Below, one piece after another: positions 50,201 to 60,857 of a stretch of DNA of 64,000 nucleotides. Below the pieces are notes generated by a model. The model worked only from the letters and a program-made list of their open reading frames with translations, ran no database searches and was not told where the DNA came from. This stretch comes from Ulva prolifera (Eukaryota > Chlorophyta > Ulvophyceae > Ulvales > Ulvaceae), in contig CM041199.1 of the NCBI GenBank assembly GCA_023078555.1, forward strand, positions 6,763,315 through 6,827,314, given 5' to 3'. The translations under genes and the position numbers were made by a program. The first letter of the stretch is position 1; every line of letters begins with the position of its first letter.

Positions 50201-53044
50201 ATGCACTGTAGAACAAAACCCTCCACAGCCGCGACTACCTGCTCGGCACGGCCCTTCTGTCCCAAGAAACACCACCCCCTCCCAACGTCCAGAGGCAGCG
50301 CACAACACAAACACACAGCCTCAGTCACGGCAGGCGCAGGTATGCCGGTGCTGCCTCAAGGGCCGCACCCGCGAGGTCCCCGGCGAGGTACAACTCAACG
50401 ACCTTCCGGGTCGACAGCCCGAGGTTGTTTGCGCGCCGCCGCATGCGGTCGCACGTGCTGCAGAACGCGTCCCCGCCGACCATCATCGCGATCACCTCCG
50501 CCGGCCGGCTCTCTCCGCACATCACGCACACCGTGCCGGCGGCGGCGCCGCCGCCCCCTGTGGCCGGTGGCTGCGGCGGCGAGATCGCGGCGTGCAGCGG
50601 CCGCGCCGGTGCGGTCACTGGCGGCCGCGGCGGCCGCACATTTGAGAGCTGTGCGGGGTCGGCGTTCTGAACGACCTTCGATTTGCTCTGGCCCATGAGC
50701 TGGTGGATTGTGCCGTTCTCGACTGCCGCCCGCACGACCTGCACCGCGGCTGCCGGGTGAGCGTGCAGCGATGCTGCACCATGCAGCAATGACGCTCACG
50801 TCAAGCACGGCCCGTATGTGCTCAGCAGAGGTCGCTCGAGGGGCCCCATCACATACATCACTCCCGAGATCCCGAGTGTAGACTCTGGGTAGCCCTGCAA
50901 ATGCTGCACGGTGCCCCAACAACGGCACCCGGCCGCAGTCGCCTCAGGGACGGGCTATGCGCGAGCGGCGATGCTGACTGCAGCAGCCCAGGCCAAGCGC
51001 TCCGCCCCGCTCTGCACGCGCGCCAGAGCAAGCCCCACTGGACAACAGCCCCACACACCCGCCCGAGTCCGCAAGCGTGAGCTGCACTGGACATACATGG
51101 ACCGTACTCAGCATGCCTTAGATGCCAGAATGCATATGAATTGCAGGCCGGTGCCAGCGGCGGAGCTTGGGGCGCGGGCGAGGCCCAGTCAATTGGGTGC
51201 CGGGGGGTGCCTCTGCGGTGTGATGACTGCCCCAAGATCGCAGCAGCGTTGCCCCTACCCAGCCTCGCGCAGCACGCGCCCCCCCCCCCCCCCCCCCCCC
51301 CACTCCTGCACCCCCGTCTGCCTGGAGGTACACATCAAACGCGTCTACTCAATGCATGCCCCCATCCCGGACGGAGTGGCTGGCCGCATGTACATCCCCG
51401 GCCTCGGACCCGTCAGCATCGGCTGCATGCATGACAGCAGCGGCGCCTGCAGCGCGGCGGGCGAGGCATGTATGCTACCAGCGGCACCTGCAGCTGGGTC
51501 GCAGGTGCGGGCTGTGCGCCGTGTCACTCCCCGATCGCGCATACACGCCGCAGCATGCATGGCCCCTCCTGCGCAGCCCGTGAATTCCGCAGCACCTGTT
51601 ACTGACATGCATGCCTGCGGTTGGCCACGAAGGGTGTGCGTTGGGTGTGCGCTCAGAGTATGAGCTTGTGTGCAGGGGGCTGAGGAGTGAGGGGGGGTGA
51701 GGGGGGGTGAGGGGGGGTAGGCCGCACCGGAATGGAGTAGCGGCGGCGCAACGTGGAGCAGACTCGGCAGTAGCAGTCCTTCCCATCCCGGGCGCCCTTC
51801 TTGGGGCCAAAGTCCCGCAGGGCCTTGGTGTTGCCGCAGAGCGAGCAGGTCTTTGCGGCCCCGTCTAGCGTGTCTTCGGGGTCCCCCGGTTGCATCGAGG
51901 CAGCCCCGGGGTGGGAGGTGGGAGTGATGACAGTCGAGAGGGGCGCTGACGCGTTGGTAGCCGGCGACATGTCGGGGGTGTCGCTGTCGGTGTTGCCGTT
52001 GTCCTGCACACTCTTTTCGGGCACCTGTGTCCCCGGCTATGTATTGATCACAGGCTCAGACAAGAGCTGGGGAGAAAATGGTGCATTGAAACATGATTGC
52101 CAAATGAGGAGAATGTGACCACTGGATGTTGGGCTGGTACATGCTAGCGGGGCGGATGCTACTTCGTGCAGCCCGTGGGCGCCGTTGCATCCGTCACCGG
52201 GATGGGCGAGATGGGCACCGATGGGCGCTTCGAACGGGGATGTTGTGATGCGTTTCCCACGCGCCAGACAGCGCACATGCCAGAGAAAGTTGCAAGGCCG
52301 CTGTTCAATTACGGAGAAACGTCGACAGAGATGGCGTGGGCCAGCGAAAGGGTCGACTGGGCATGCAGCGACTCACAGCCTTGCGTGCCGTGTCTCGAGA
52401 GTAGAGACGCTGTGCTCGCTGAAGGCACACCGCAGATGGACTCCGGGGCAACTGCTGCATGCGTTGCCCCATGGCGAGTTCCTCGTCGGAGTCAGAGGAC
52501 GTTGGATGTAAGCTAAGCGACGAAGGTGGGCTGTTCCCGTTCTTGAGGCCGTTCTTGGACAGCTGGATGCGATCCTCTTGCGCCAGGTTCTCAGAGCCTC
52601 GGCCTGGCTGTGCCAGCGCCGGCACGCCCGCAGTGTCACCGGATCCCGCAGCGGCATTTTCTTGTCTGAGTGTTGCGCTGGGAGACCTGTCAGGAGCGGA
52701 GGGTTCAGCAGGCGCCTCATCCTCAGCCGCACCAGGAATCTCCTCTGCATCCGCCCAGGCACACGTGAGTGCCGGACACGGCGGACTCTGCATCCGAGGA
52801 GCCAAAGCATTAGAACTGTAATTTGATGCAGACCTGCGGTCCGAGTCTCACCTGGCGGTGAGCCTGTCGAATTGACGGGCAGCTGCTTCGACTGATCATC
52901 TTGCTCTGCAGGCGCAGACTGGCCTGCCTCGGCGCGCGGCTTTGCATCCCGCTGATCACCTTGAAATTTGCTCTTTTGTGGTTTGCGACTCGCGCTTGTC
53001 CCGGTGGCGTCGGCAGGCGCAGTGGCCTCCGCCGGAAGAACCAT
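47250..53044 (-). CDS. Protein with four CxxC...CxxC zinc-binding-like modules
   Basis: Eight minus-strand exons, all phases matching: 53044-52852, 52744-52431, 52003-51728, 50738-50369, 50065-49835, 49222-48971, 48479-48182, 48036-47250; 906 residues. Four modules recur. M1 (residues ~222-251) is CSLCGNTKALRDFGPKK...CYCRVCSTLRRRYS. M2 (~332-357) is CVMC...CSTCDRMRRRANNLGLS. M3 (~450-472) is CRMCRQVR...CADCEIIKGRAQTRGFS. M4 (~641-670) is CALCRAIRPLDDFPLDGKR...CYCRPCKRLRGRAAA. M1 and M4 share the spacing C-x2-C-x20-C-Y-C-R-x-C. Each module is followed by a basic stretch and a short helix (VVRAAVENG, KVVELYLAGDLA, QLQDSFEAS, VAWLRSALEAGEL). Linkers are Pro/Ala-rich, with one basic cluster (HGRGKRKRKL). 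M3 and M4 are cut by introns. The modules resemble treble-clef knuckles of HNH/endonuclease VII-type proteins, but no catalytic residues are seen. A nucleic-acid-binding role is inference. Confidence 0.75.
51279..51301. repeat. Poly-C run in intron 3 of the zinc-module gene
   Basis: About 23 consecutive C residues on the plus strand (poly-G in the minus-strand transcript), inside the 989-bp intron between the first and second modules. Confidence 0.9.
51690..51719 (+). repeat. G-rich 10-bp repeat, three copies
   Basis: Three units of GGGGGGGTGA-type sequence, with three tracts of seven G, lie just inside intron 3 of the zinc-module gene, ending about eight bases from its 5' splice site at 51727. 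The G-rich strand is the non-template-like plus strand, so the pre-mRNA is C-rich here. Quadruplex formation in the DNA is possible. Confidence 0.8.
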
Positions 53045-53365
53045 GGCAGGGCAACAGGGACCGGGGCTGGGCGCAGGCTGCTCAGCCGTGCGTTAGATCT
53101 GCTGTGCAGCAGCAACAAGGGACTCCCAGACGATATCTCTGTGGCATGGCCACCAAGTGAGCCCGGGAGAGCGGTGCCGGGGGTAAAGAGCAGCGGGTGG
53201 CGGAGTTCGGAAACGTTGGCTCTCGGCTCGTGCACAGGGCTCTAAAACCGCCGATGCCTGGGGCGGGGTCGGTAATGCCTGGAACCGTGGTGCCGTTGAT
53301 CTGTCCATGCAGCCGTGCGGGAAGTGATAATGCATGGCAAGCGGCCCGCACTGTATCTGTCGACC
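53045..53365. promoter_or_regulatory. Upstream region of the zinc-module gene
   Basis: About 320 bp between the start codon at 53044 and the target duplication of the MULE element. The core promoter or 5' UTR of the minus-strand gene should lie here, unless the transposon has split it. No clear promoter motif was identified. Confidence 0.35.
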
Positions 53366-53373
53366 CGCGGGTG
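53366..53373. repeat. Left target-site duplication (CGCGGGTG)
   Basis: The 8-bp CGCGGGTG immediately outside the left inverted repeat is repeated exactly at 57307-57314 outside the right one. Confidence 0.85.
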
Positions 53374-53484
53374 CCCCCATGTTATTTTCCCCGACGGTTG
53401 TACACCACGCCACCCTCGCCAGCTTGCAGTCTCAACAAAACTCAAAGCGAAAGCATCAGGGCCACCACAGAAACACACTAAATC
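53374..53484 (+). repeat. Left terminal inverted repeat of the MULE
   Basis: The 111-bp repeat starts CCCCCATGTTATTTTCCCCG and ends CACACTAAATC. Aligned with the reverse complement of 57196-57306 it shows four mismatches and no gaps. Confidence 0.92.
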
Positions 53485-53523
53485 CATCATTTTTCAAATC
53501 AGTTGGCATTGCGTTCAGTCGAG

Positions 53524-56500
53524 ATGCGTTTAGATGCCATGGCGCTTCCAAATTCGAATGTACTGCCGGACCTGTCCATCTCGTGGGATGTACGCGATTT
53601 GCGCCTCGAACCTCAGCCTTATGAGTCCGCAACTTATGATCAAATAGTTTGGACCCTGGATTCGCGCAGGGGTGCCGTCGCTGCTTGTCTTCGCTGTGAC
53701 GATGTCAACAACACGGCTGCGAATTTTGTTCTCTCAGAGGAAAAACGGGGAGGTTGCAAGCTATATAAGGAGAAGGATCAGGCCAGTAAAAAAATTACAT
53801 TGAATCAAATGTTCAATTGCAATTTCTCGGGTGCTGGGAAAAAATCAGCTAAACTGAAGCAGAGTGCGGGGCTGGTTGGCGCAAACGCTGCCAAACTGGC
53901 TACGAACTCAGGCCAGGCATCTGGCAAAAAATGTCCTACTCGAGTAGGGAAAGATGCTAGGGGCACTGGTGCCACATGTTGTGCTTGCCGGTACAGCATG
54001 CACTGTCGGGTGTTTCGCAATCATCCCAATGATCTGTATATCGTCTTGCATAATCATGGGAAGCACAGTAGTGATCCAAATGAAAAGGGCTGTGCACACC
54101 AGCCTTTGAAGGTCAGCGATGCAACAAGAGCATTCTGTGCTGCCAGAATCACAGATGGAGTACCAAATCCTTTGATACTGCAGAGTGCGATCTACATCAC
54201 ATGGTGTGGTTAAGCTGTCTGATGTATGGGACTGGAAAGATTCCGCATGTGCAGGCAACCTGCAACGGCTTGCAACCGAAGCCGGACTACCTTCTGCAGA
54301 GCCTCACACGTTGATGTCACAACTTGTGCAGACACCCTTCGTAAAGGACGCTACGATCGACAACACGTTCCTTGCAAATTTGCGCAGGCAGATAGCGACA
54401 GCTATGTTTAAAAAGAATCCCGAGGATGCCATTTCTGTGACCATCAGGGTAAGCCTGTCCAAAGAATAACTCACTCGCCCACTCCAATCTTTCATCACTG
54501 AGAATTTGACTCCTTGCAGTATGGACAGGACGGCAGCTCCGAGCCAAGGATTTTTCTTGCAGAGCCGGTGATCAACAATGAGCAGGACTGCCTCATTATC
54601 CTAGCAAATGATCAGATGATGAAATGGGCAAGGGAATTCGTTCCTGGTCGAGTCCTTGTGATGGACACCACTTTTGGAACCAACAGATATGGGTTTTCTT
54701 TGCTCGTGATGCTTGCAGTCGATGAGCGGGGCAAAGGGCTGCCTGTCTGTTTCGCCATTATGATGCATGAGGACGCAGCAAGTTTCGAGAAGGTGCTTCA
54801 AGTTTTCAAACAAGTATTGAACGAGGGTGGAGAAGGAAGCAGCAATTTGCAGCCTGCCTCCATTCTGACGGATGATTCAGCAGCTAATCAGAAAGCTGCC
54901 AGCTCTGTCTTCCCGTATGCTGTACAAGGCTTATGTCTCTATCATGTCCGAGCAGCTTTGCAGCAGCAATTGCAAGGCAAAACATCGGGCAGGCCGGCAG
55001 AAAGAGCAGAAGCCTATCACGCCATGGAGAAAGGACTTGTGGCCATCATGTATATGAAAGCCTGCGACACTGAAGAGCAGACGCTTGCGCTTGCATCAAA
55101 GATGCTTGATGAATGGTGCACAAGGTAGGCGCATCCTCAAGATGTGTCACTTGTGTGAGGCGCTACTTCTAGATCAGCTCAGAGGTATTTGCAGGTGGTC
55201 TGAAACACAGCCTGGAGCCGTGCAGTACGTCAAGAAGCAATGGCAGCCAAAACTCAGTAAGTTTGCCGCTTCACTGACATCTGTAGCATGCCAAAGGCCC
55301 TGCATCCTGAAAGCACCCGAGTATGCAGGAAAGTGGGTGGTGAGTGTATGCACATTCACTTGCTTCGCCGCACAAAGGACCACTGGAGTATGTGAAGGCT
55401 TCAACTCTTCCGCCAAGAGTGTGCTAGACCGAGTCACCGGTCGAAAACATCTGTTCCGAGTGGACCAGCTCATTCTCCACCTGTTTTCGACCATCATGCC
55501 AAACTACTACAACTCCAGAGCACTACTCGCAGCTGGTGCGCATGAAGTGCCATGTGCCACAACAGGTCAACCTGCTGCAAATGCAGTATGTCACTGTCCA
55601 TGTGTGTGCAGGCTTGGTTCGCAATCATAAACGTGAGGAAGCACTGCTTGAGATAGCTACAGATGTAAAAAAGATTCTGGAGCTGCATTGCATGCAGACG
55701 ACGTCGCTTGTGGAGCTGACTCATGAGCATACGAACTCAACAAGTGCTCGTGTCACTGTGCAGGGCAAGCAGTACATGCTCACTGCTTGTGATGAGGACC
55801 ACAACTGCTGTAGTTGCGATGCAGGCCGCCAGCAGCTCTTCTGTGTCCACCACATGTTGGCGCTCGCTACTATGTTTCCAGAAGTCGCTCAGAAGAACAC
55901 AGATGCATTCTTGAACATGTGCGTCAAGCATGCTGGTTCTAACTTCGGAGCAATGGGACACTGTCACCTTGGCAAGGGTGGAATCGCACCACTTGTGCGA
56001 GCGCTGAGTATGATGCAAACGCCACAGGCTGGTGAAAAGGCAAAAGATTGTGAAGTGCTTACGTGTGCACCGTCCCAAAGAACGCCTTGCAAAGCAGCTG
56101 CAGGATCAGGAACTGCTGCTTGCGACACTGAAGGCATTGCTGTCAGTAGCGCTGCAGTGATCACTGAAAAGCGAACGCCTTCTAAGATCGAGCAAGACAG
56201 GAGAGGTTCAGAGCTGATGGCTGGTGCACAGGAGATTATTGAACAGTTCAGTGATCGTGACCTCCCTGCGCACCTCCGCAGGAGGATTTACGGCAGCTTC
56301 ACAACAGTTTTGGCCGAGCTCAAGCAAGCCCTTCATCACTCGCGGAGGTCTAGTGTGGTAGCTACAGGCCACATTGCTGCACGAGAAGGCCACTGTGTGC
56401 AGAGTTACGTTCCACAGGTGACAAGGCATAAAACTGCTTTGCAGAGAAGAGATGACTGTGCTGGAAAGCGCAGCAGACCACAAACATCATCGAATGCAGT

Positions 56501-56807
56501 CGAGGCTAACCATTGTGTTCGACCTACTTCGGGTGCCAAGTTTGTCAAGACCAGCAGGAAGATCAAAGCAGACACAAAGAAGACAGCTAGTACATTCGAT
56601 GAGCGTTCAGCAAAGTGGGTGGATAAAGTTTTGGAGAAGGAGAACGCAGCTGCAGTGCGCGAGGCCCCGTTGAGCTGTGCAAGGCCACCTCTTCAGCCCA
56701 TCATAGCCGACGATGCTGCCGATACAATCGAATCTCAGGGCGTCGAGATGGACGACATGGTGTATTTACTGACAAATGGGATACAGAATTTTATGTCCAG
56801 TATTTAG
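53524..56807 (+). CDS. MULE transposase with SWIM zinc finger (one frameshift)
   Basis: Exons 53524-54448, 54520-55124, 55195-55535 and 55612-56807 join in phase, except that exon 1 (925 nt) changes frame near 54184: the frame through GVPNPLIL stops at 54214, while the next frame opens at 54185 and continues HGVVKLSDVWDWK. The N-terminal part has a Cys/His cluster (CCACRYSMHC...VLHNHGKH) like FAR1/WRKY-GCM DNA-binding domains. The MULE core is VLVMDTTFGTNRYGFSLLVM (first Asp), ILTDDSAANQKA (second Asp), then LCLYHVRAAL. The region GVCEGFNSSAKSVLDRV precedes the SWIM motif CSCDAGRQQLFCVHHMLAL. The C-terminal ~280 residues are charged and unrecognised. It would cut and paste the element in which it lies. 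The frameshift, if not a sequencing error, would make this copy non-autonomous. Confidence 0.88.
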
Positions 56808-57195
56808 AAGTGTTAAAGAGTGTAAGTGCTGTGGGCTGGCCATCGTCTGTAGCAATGTTCAGCACACCTTACAAATGCCATTTGTCCCGCTACGATTGAT
56901 GCACCAGTGCTATCGTCTATTGGCGTTGACAGGACAAGCTTTCAACAAATTGAGTATCTGACGTGAACTTGTGGCAGGTCGAGGCACCCGACCCAACAGG
57001 TCGAGTTGTGTGGGCCCCAGATACATCACGAAAAGCTCAGATATGTGTTAAAACGTAGCTGTGCAAAGTTACGACGGAGTTTCGAGGAGTGCTGTCCATA
57101 AACGGTCGTCCAATGCCACATCTGCATTGAGTCGCAGCCACCGAGTCGCAATCACGCCGCGAAGGCCACGATGTCCTAACTGATAACCAACAATC

Positions 57196-57306
57196 GATTT
57201 AGTGTGTCTCTGTGGTGGCCCTGATGCTTTCGCTTTGAGTTTTGTTGAGACTGCAAGCTAGCGAGGGTGGCGTGGTGTATAACCGTCGGGGAAAATAACA
57301 CGGGGG
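57196..57306 (-). repeat. Right terminal inverted repeat of the MULE
   Basis: Reverse complement of the left repeat with 107 of 111 positions identical. It begins GATTTAGTGTG and ends CACGGGGG. Confidence 0.92.
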
Positions 57307-57314
57307 CGCGGGTG
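57307..57314. repeat. Right target-site duplication (CGCGGGTG)
   Basis: Exact copy of the 8 bp at 53366-53373. Confidence 0.85.
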
Positions 57315-57795
57315 TGCTGCCCGGAGGGACTGCTGCGTGGATGCACCCCATCTCTGTCCCAATGTTGCGTTGGCTTATCCAGCGAGCATGCAGTCAGCCG
57401 CAGCGCCTGAGGCCGCCGTCCCCGCAGTCGTTGCGACCATCCTCCGTAATCCTGCTGACGTTGCCTGTGGGCTGCATCAGCTGCGGAGGAGCCTTGCCGC
57501 CTCCACGGAACCTGACCGGTCAGACACAGTAGCTGCGCGCGCATGCATGGCCGAACCGGGCCTGCGGCGCGTGACGAAGCCGCTCCACGCTAGCCTGGCG
57601 TACGCAAAAAGGGCGCCCGCACGGATTTTGTGATCACAGCCTAACAATGCGCGACAAGGATCATCGAAGAGGTTGGGGGGGGCAGCGTTCAATGTCTCTC
57701 CTGGGGCCAGATGACATATGCGTCACAGGCAGTGGCAGGATTACGTATACGCTCGTCTTCCCTTGCGGCCCACGATCCGGATGCCCTAAAGCATC
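57315..57795. promoter_or_regulatory. Region between MULE and the secretory gene
   Basis: Open frames exist on both strands (for example 57337-57633 on +), without supporting motifs. The part next to 57796 should contain the promoter of the plus-strand gene. Before the MULE inserted, this region and 53045-53365 were adjacent, so the two genes probably shared a short divergent intergenic region. Confidence 0.4.
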
Positions 57796-59970
57796 ATGGC
57801 TATGATGATCCTGATAGTATGTGGCTGCTTGGCATTATGTGTCTCTGCGGCAGCTGAGTTGGTAGGGATCGATGGCGAGTTCAATACGTCCCGCTTCGCC
57901 AATGTCGAAGCGAAGCAGATACGGATTCATTGGGGATCTCAGCTCGTCGCTATGCCCTCAGAAACAAATGATTTCCTGGCATCAAGCTATCGTGGTCTTT
58001 GGCGTTCGGCTTTAGATGGACCGGCGGACGCGGACACCCAGGTCCTCATGGCACGCTACCGTGGATGTGGTCATGTCCAGCTGCCGAGCTTCATTCATGC
58101 GTCGCTATATCGTTTCCTGGCTTCTTGTCCAGGTGTTCTGGGATGCACCTCCGGGAAAAGTCTCCTTCCGACTGAAGTTCCAGTTTGGCAGCAACCACAC
58201 GCATTGGTTTCTGTCCCAGGTCCGGCTGAACACTCACATGTTCTCTTCAACAGCGTTATGGATGCCTCTACAATCTGGGGACCACAGAGTGCTAGGCTCA
58301 GGTCACTCTATTGCAGCATTGAAGGGTAAGCCTTTTGAGTGCCACTATCTGGAATTACCGTTCATAATCGACGACGTGCAAGTGGAAATCCCAGATGAGA
58401 AGCGTGGGTGTGTTCTTATATGTTTTTAATCTACTGCCTTCCTCTGCTGTGCCGCTTTAGGAAAAGCAGATACAGCAGTGCATACTGGGAATCCCTGTGA
58501 GTATCTGTGTGGGCCACACGCAACACCCGGTAGTGTGTGCATGGTGCTGTCCCCAGACAACGTGCTCCTTGTGGATCTGTGTGGCCTCTCCTTGCAGCTG
58601 CAGCACACTGGTGGTGTGTGCTGTCGTCGCTGCTGTATGCGGGGCATTCGCATTGCTGCAATGGTTTACTGTCCGATTGTCAAACAGTTGGCTGCAGTGT
58701 AATGTCAAATCGTATCTGACATGGCTAACGGCACCCTCTAGACGCAGCTCCCGTCTGTAGCAGTGCCGTCTACTGCACTTCTTCGCTGTCACAGCCACAA
58801 CCTCCAGTAGGTCTGCCAGTTGCACCAGATCCAATCTGCTTGTCTGAAGCTCTGTGAGGGCATACATCAGGTAGTTTGAGGTCAGTCAGCGACTGCAACG
58901 GATATACACTTCAGGTGCATGACCAGTCACTGCCATGTGAAGGATTTCAGGTGAAGCTGCAAAGTTTCAGCTTGGCGACCCCGCCGGCGTCCTGGTCATG
59001 GACGACTTCCTCATCTCTGGCTGGGAGGAGAGCATCAGCATGCGGCCGACCAACCGGCTGAATGTGGAGCCCTGTGGGCTGCAGCTGTGTGCTTCTGCTC
59101 TCGACCTGCTGCTGTTGTTCCTGAATGTTGAGCCCTGTGGGCTGCAGTCGTGTGTTTCTGCTGTCAACCTGCTGCTATTGTTCCCTCCTCGCCTGCGGTC
59201 CTGCTGTCACACTATCATTCATATGTGGCCGGCTCCGTGTCACCTGCTGCTTCTTCTTCCTCTTGCCCGTTTTGTGGTCACCAGACTCCCTGAATTGGTG
59301 ATCCAAGTCGCTGTCAAATGCACACGCTAAAGCCCATGGCCAGCACCTACGGCGGCAAGGGGCTCAAGCTGGTGCTGCTGCATATGGTTAAATTTGACTG
59401 CTTGTCCAGTGTCAACTCAGCGGAGCTCCCGTGTTGCCTTCAAGTGAGTCAGCTTGCAAACGGGTCATGCCTTGTATTGCCAGGCTTTGTGATGTGGAAT
59501 GTGTGCTGCTCGCCTGCCATTGCGGAGCCTCGGTGCGTTGCCATTCTGTTCAACGCCGCTGCGCCACACATGCAGTTGACTTGTAGTCTATCAGCGCGAC
59601 TCAGCTGTGGTTGACTCCCTCTCTTGCTACCTGTGATGCACTCACTTGCAGAGGCAAGCTGCACTTTGCTATTGACTTTGCTATGGTCTGCATGCATGTG
59701 GTTGTTGCGACAGCCGGTGGCCGCATGTAGATGGTGTGTATACATGTGTTGTGATTGCAGTCCAGCCACGCATGGGGGCGATACTGTGGTACGATCGCGC
59801 AACCGAAAGATGCGATGGCCAGCTTCTTAGAGCTGCACGCAACCGAGTCGTACTGCGCCGGAGCAGTCCACTGCCAGTGCGCACATGCTAACGAGCCCAT
59901 GCATGTACAGCTGTGGTATACAAGCAATGGGTCAAGTGGCTACTCTGCTGGAAATCAGGAAAATGGATGA
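57796..59970 (+). CDS. Putative secreted or membrane protein, unrecognised (exon structure incomplete)
   Basis: The first exon starts at ATG 57796 and encodes a signal peptide (MAMMILIVCGCLALCVSAAA) and then IDGEFNTSRFANVEAKQIRI and SSYRGLWRSALDGPADADTQ. A second exon begins at ~58133 (CCAG/GTGTTC) with VFWDAPPGKVSFRLKFQFGS, then LKGKPFECHYLELPFIIDDV. Further exon-like frames follow at ~58957-59080 (FQLGDPAGVLVMDDFLISGW), ~59316-59390 (LKPMASTYGGKGLKLVLLHM) and ~59761-59900 (QPRMGAILWYDRATERCDGQ). I could not fix every splice site or the stop, so the right boundary is approximate. The beta-rich, signal-peptide-led sequence suggests an extracellular or lumenal domain. I do not recognise the family. 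Confidence 0.4.
59058..59183 (+). repeat. 63-bp tandem duplication
   Basis: Two adjacent 63-bp units beginning CTGAATGTKGAGCCCTGTGG, with about eight differences. The period is a multiple of three. The second unit seems to fall in intron sequence. Confidence 0.8.
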
Positions 59971-60775
59971 GGCGGCTGAGATGAACACTGGGGACGCGGG
60001 GACTGGCGCACACCAGAGGTATTTTGGTCAATCCTTCTCGTACCTGCGGCCACTGGAGAGAGTATGTGGTACAGAGAGTGACATTGATGCCATGCGGTCA
60101 AGCCTCAGCAGCGCGGATTCAATCGATAAAACAGCACGCACATGCGTAGGCTTGGGGATGTTGATTGCTATCTGGCTGGCTTGTGTGCTCTGATGCGGTC
60201 ATGACCACGCCACGTTTTGCCATCTGATGGACATCATGAGGCAGGAATTGTGAGTGCTTCTCAATTGCAGTGCAAGCGACAGAATTTTGGATTGATGAGT
60301 GCAAAGTGAATCATCCCATCAGTCGGATATGTTTTGACGTGGTCGGAATTCTGTGATGGCTGCTAGTAGCTCCACGAATGTACCGGCAAATTGGATAGAC
60401 CAACAGAAACTTCGGGCACGGTGCAATTGCTTGTGCTTTACAGCTCCCGATATGGCACGCTTGTGGACTGGAATCAGCACATGGCCCGGAGGTCTGACAT
60501 CTGGCACCACGGTCTTGGGCGAGATATCGTCGACGGTATATGTAGCTGAGGCTGCGATCTCTACACCTTGGACAGTCTTCGAACATGTGCAATGCTATTT
60601 GTTGTCGAATGCAAAGGGTATGCACTGAGCAGAGGGGTGGTGTCAGCGCTGGCTTACAGGCCGTGCAGCCCATGACCGGCGCGTGGCTGGGAGAGGCTGA
60701 AACACAAAGCTCGACCTGCAACCTGACATATTATTTGGTGTTATAATGACCACATATAATTCATAAATACCATCA
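59971..60775. other. Uncertain region before the tRNA gene
   Basis: It may hold the last exons of the secretory gene. A + frame at 60358-60628 (TAPDMARLWTGISTWPGGLT) looks protein-like and ends in a stop at 60626-60628, but no junction to upstream exons was established. Confidence 0.25.
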
Positions 60776-60848
60776 GTTCGCGTGGCGCAGTGGATAGCGC
60801 GTTTGACTTCGAATCAAAAGGTCGTGGGTTCGACCCCCATCGCGAATG
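60776..60848 (+). tRNA. trnR-UCG: tRNA-Arg (anticodon TCG)
   Basis: A 73-nt cloverleaf with no intron. The acceptor stem is GTTCGCG/CGCGAAT (one G-T pair at the end). The D arm is GCGC-AGTGGATA-GCGC. The anticodon arm is TTTGA-CTTCGAA-TCAAA with TCG at the anticodon positions. The T arm is GTGGG-TTCGACC-CCCAT. The discriminator base is G. It reads the Arg codon CGA. CCA is not encoded, as usual for a nuclear tRNA. Confidence 0.95.
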
Positions 60849-60853
60849 ATGAC

Positions 60854-60857
60854 TTTT
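60854..60857 (+). terminator. RNA polymerase III terminator (TTTT)
   Basis: A run of four T residues begins six bases after the tRNA 3' end, the normal pol III stop signal. Confidence 0.7.

Larger units (their letters stand above)
53374..57306 (+). mobile_element. MULE-type DNA transposon, 3.9 kb, both ends present
   Basis: A 3,933-bp element bounded by 111-bp terminal inverted repeats and an exact 8-bp target duplication. It carries one plus-strand gene with a MULE DDE-like core and SWIM-type Cys/His cluster. Long inverted repeats and an 8-bp duplication fit the Mutator-like superfamily. The ends are ~96% identical, which suggests fairly recent insertion, but the coding region has a one-base frame change. 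It sits ~320 bp upstream of the zinc-module gene. Confidence 0.9.
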
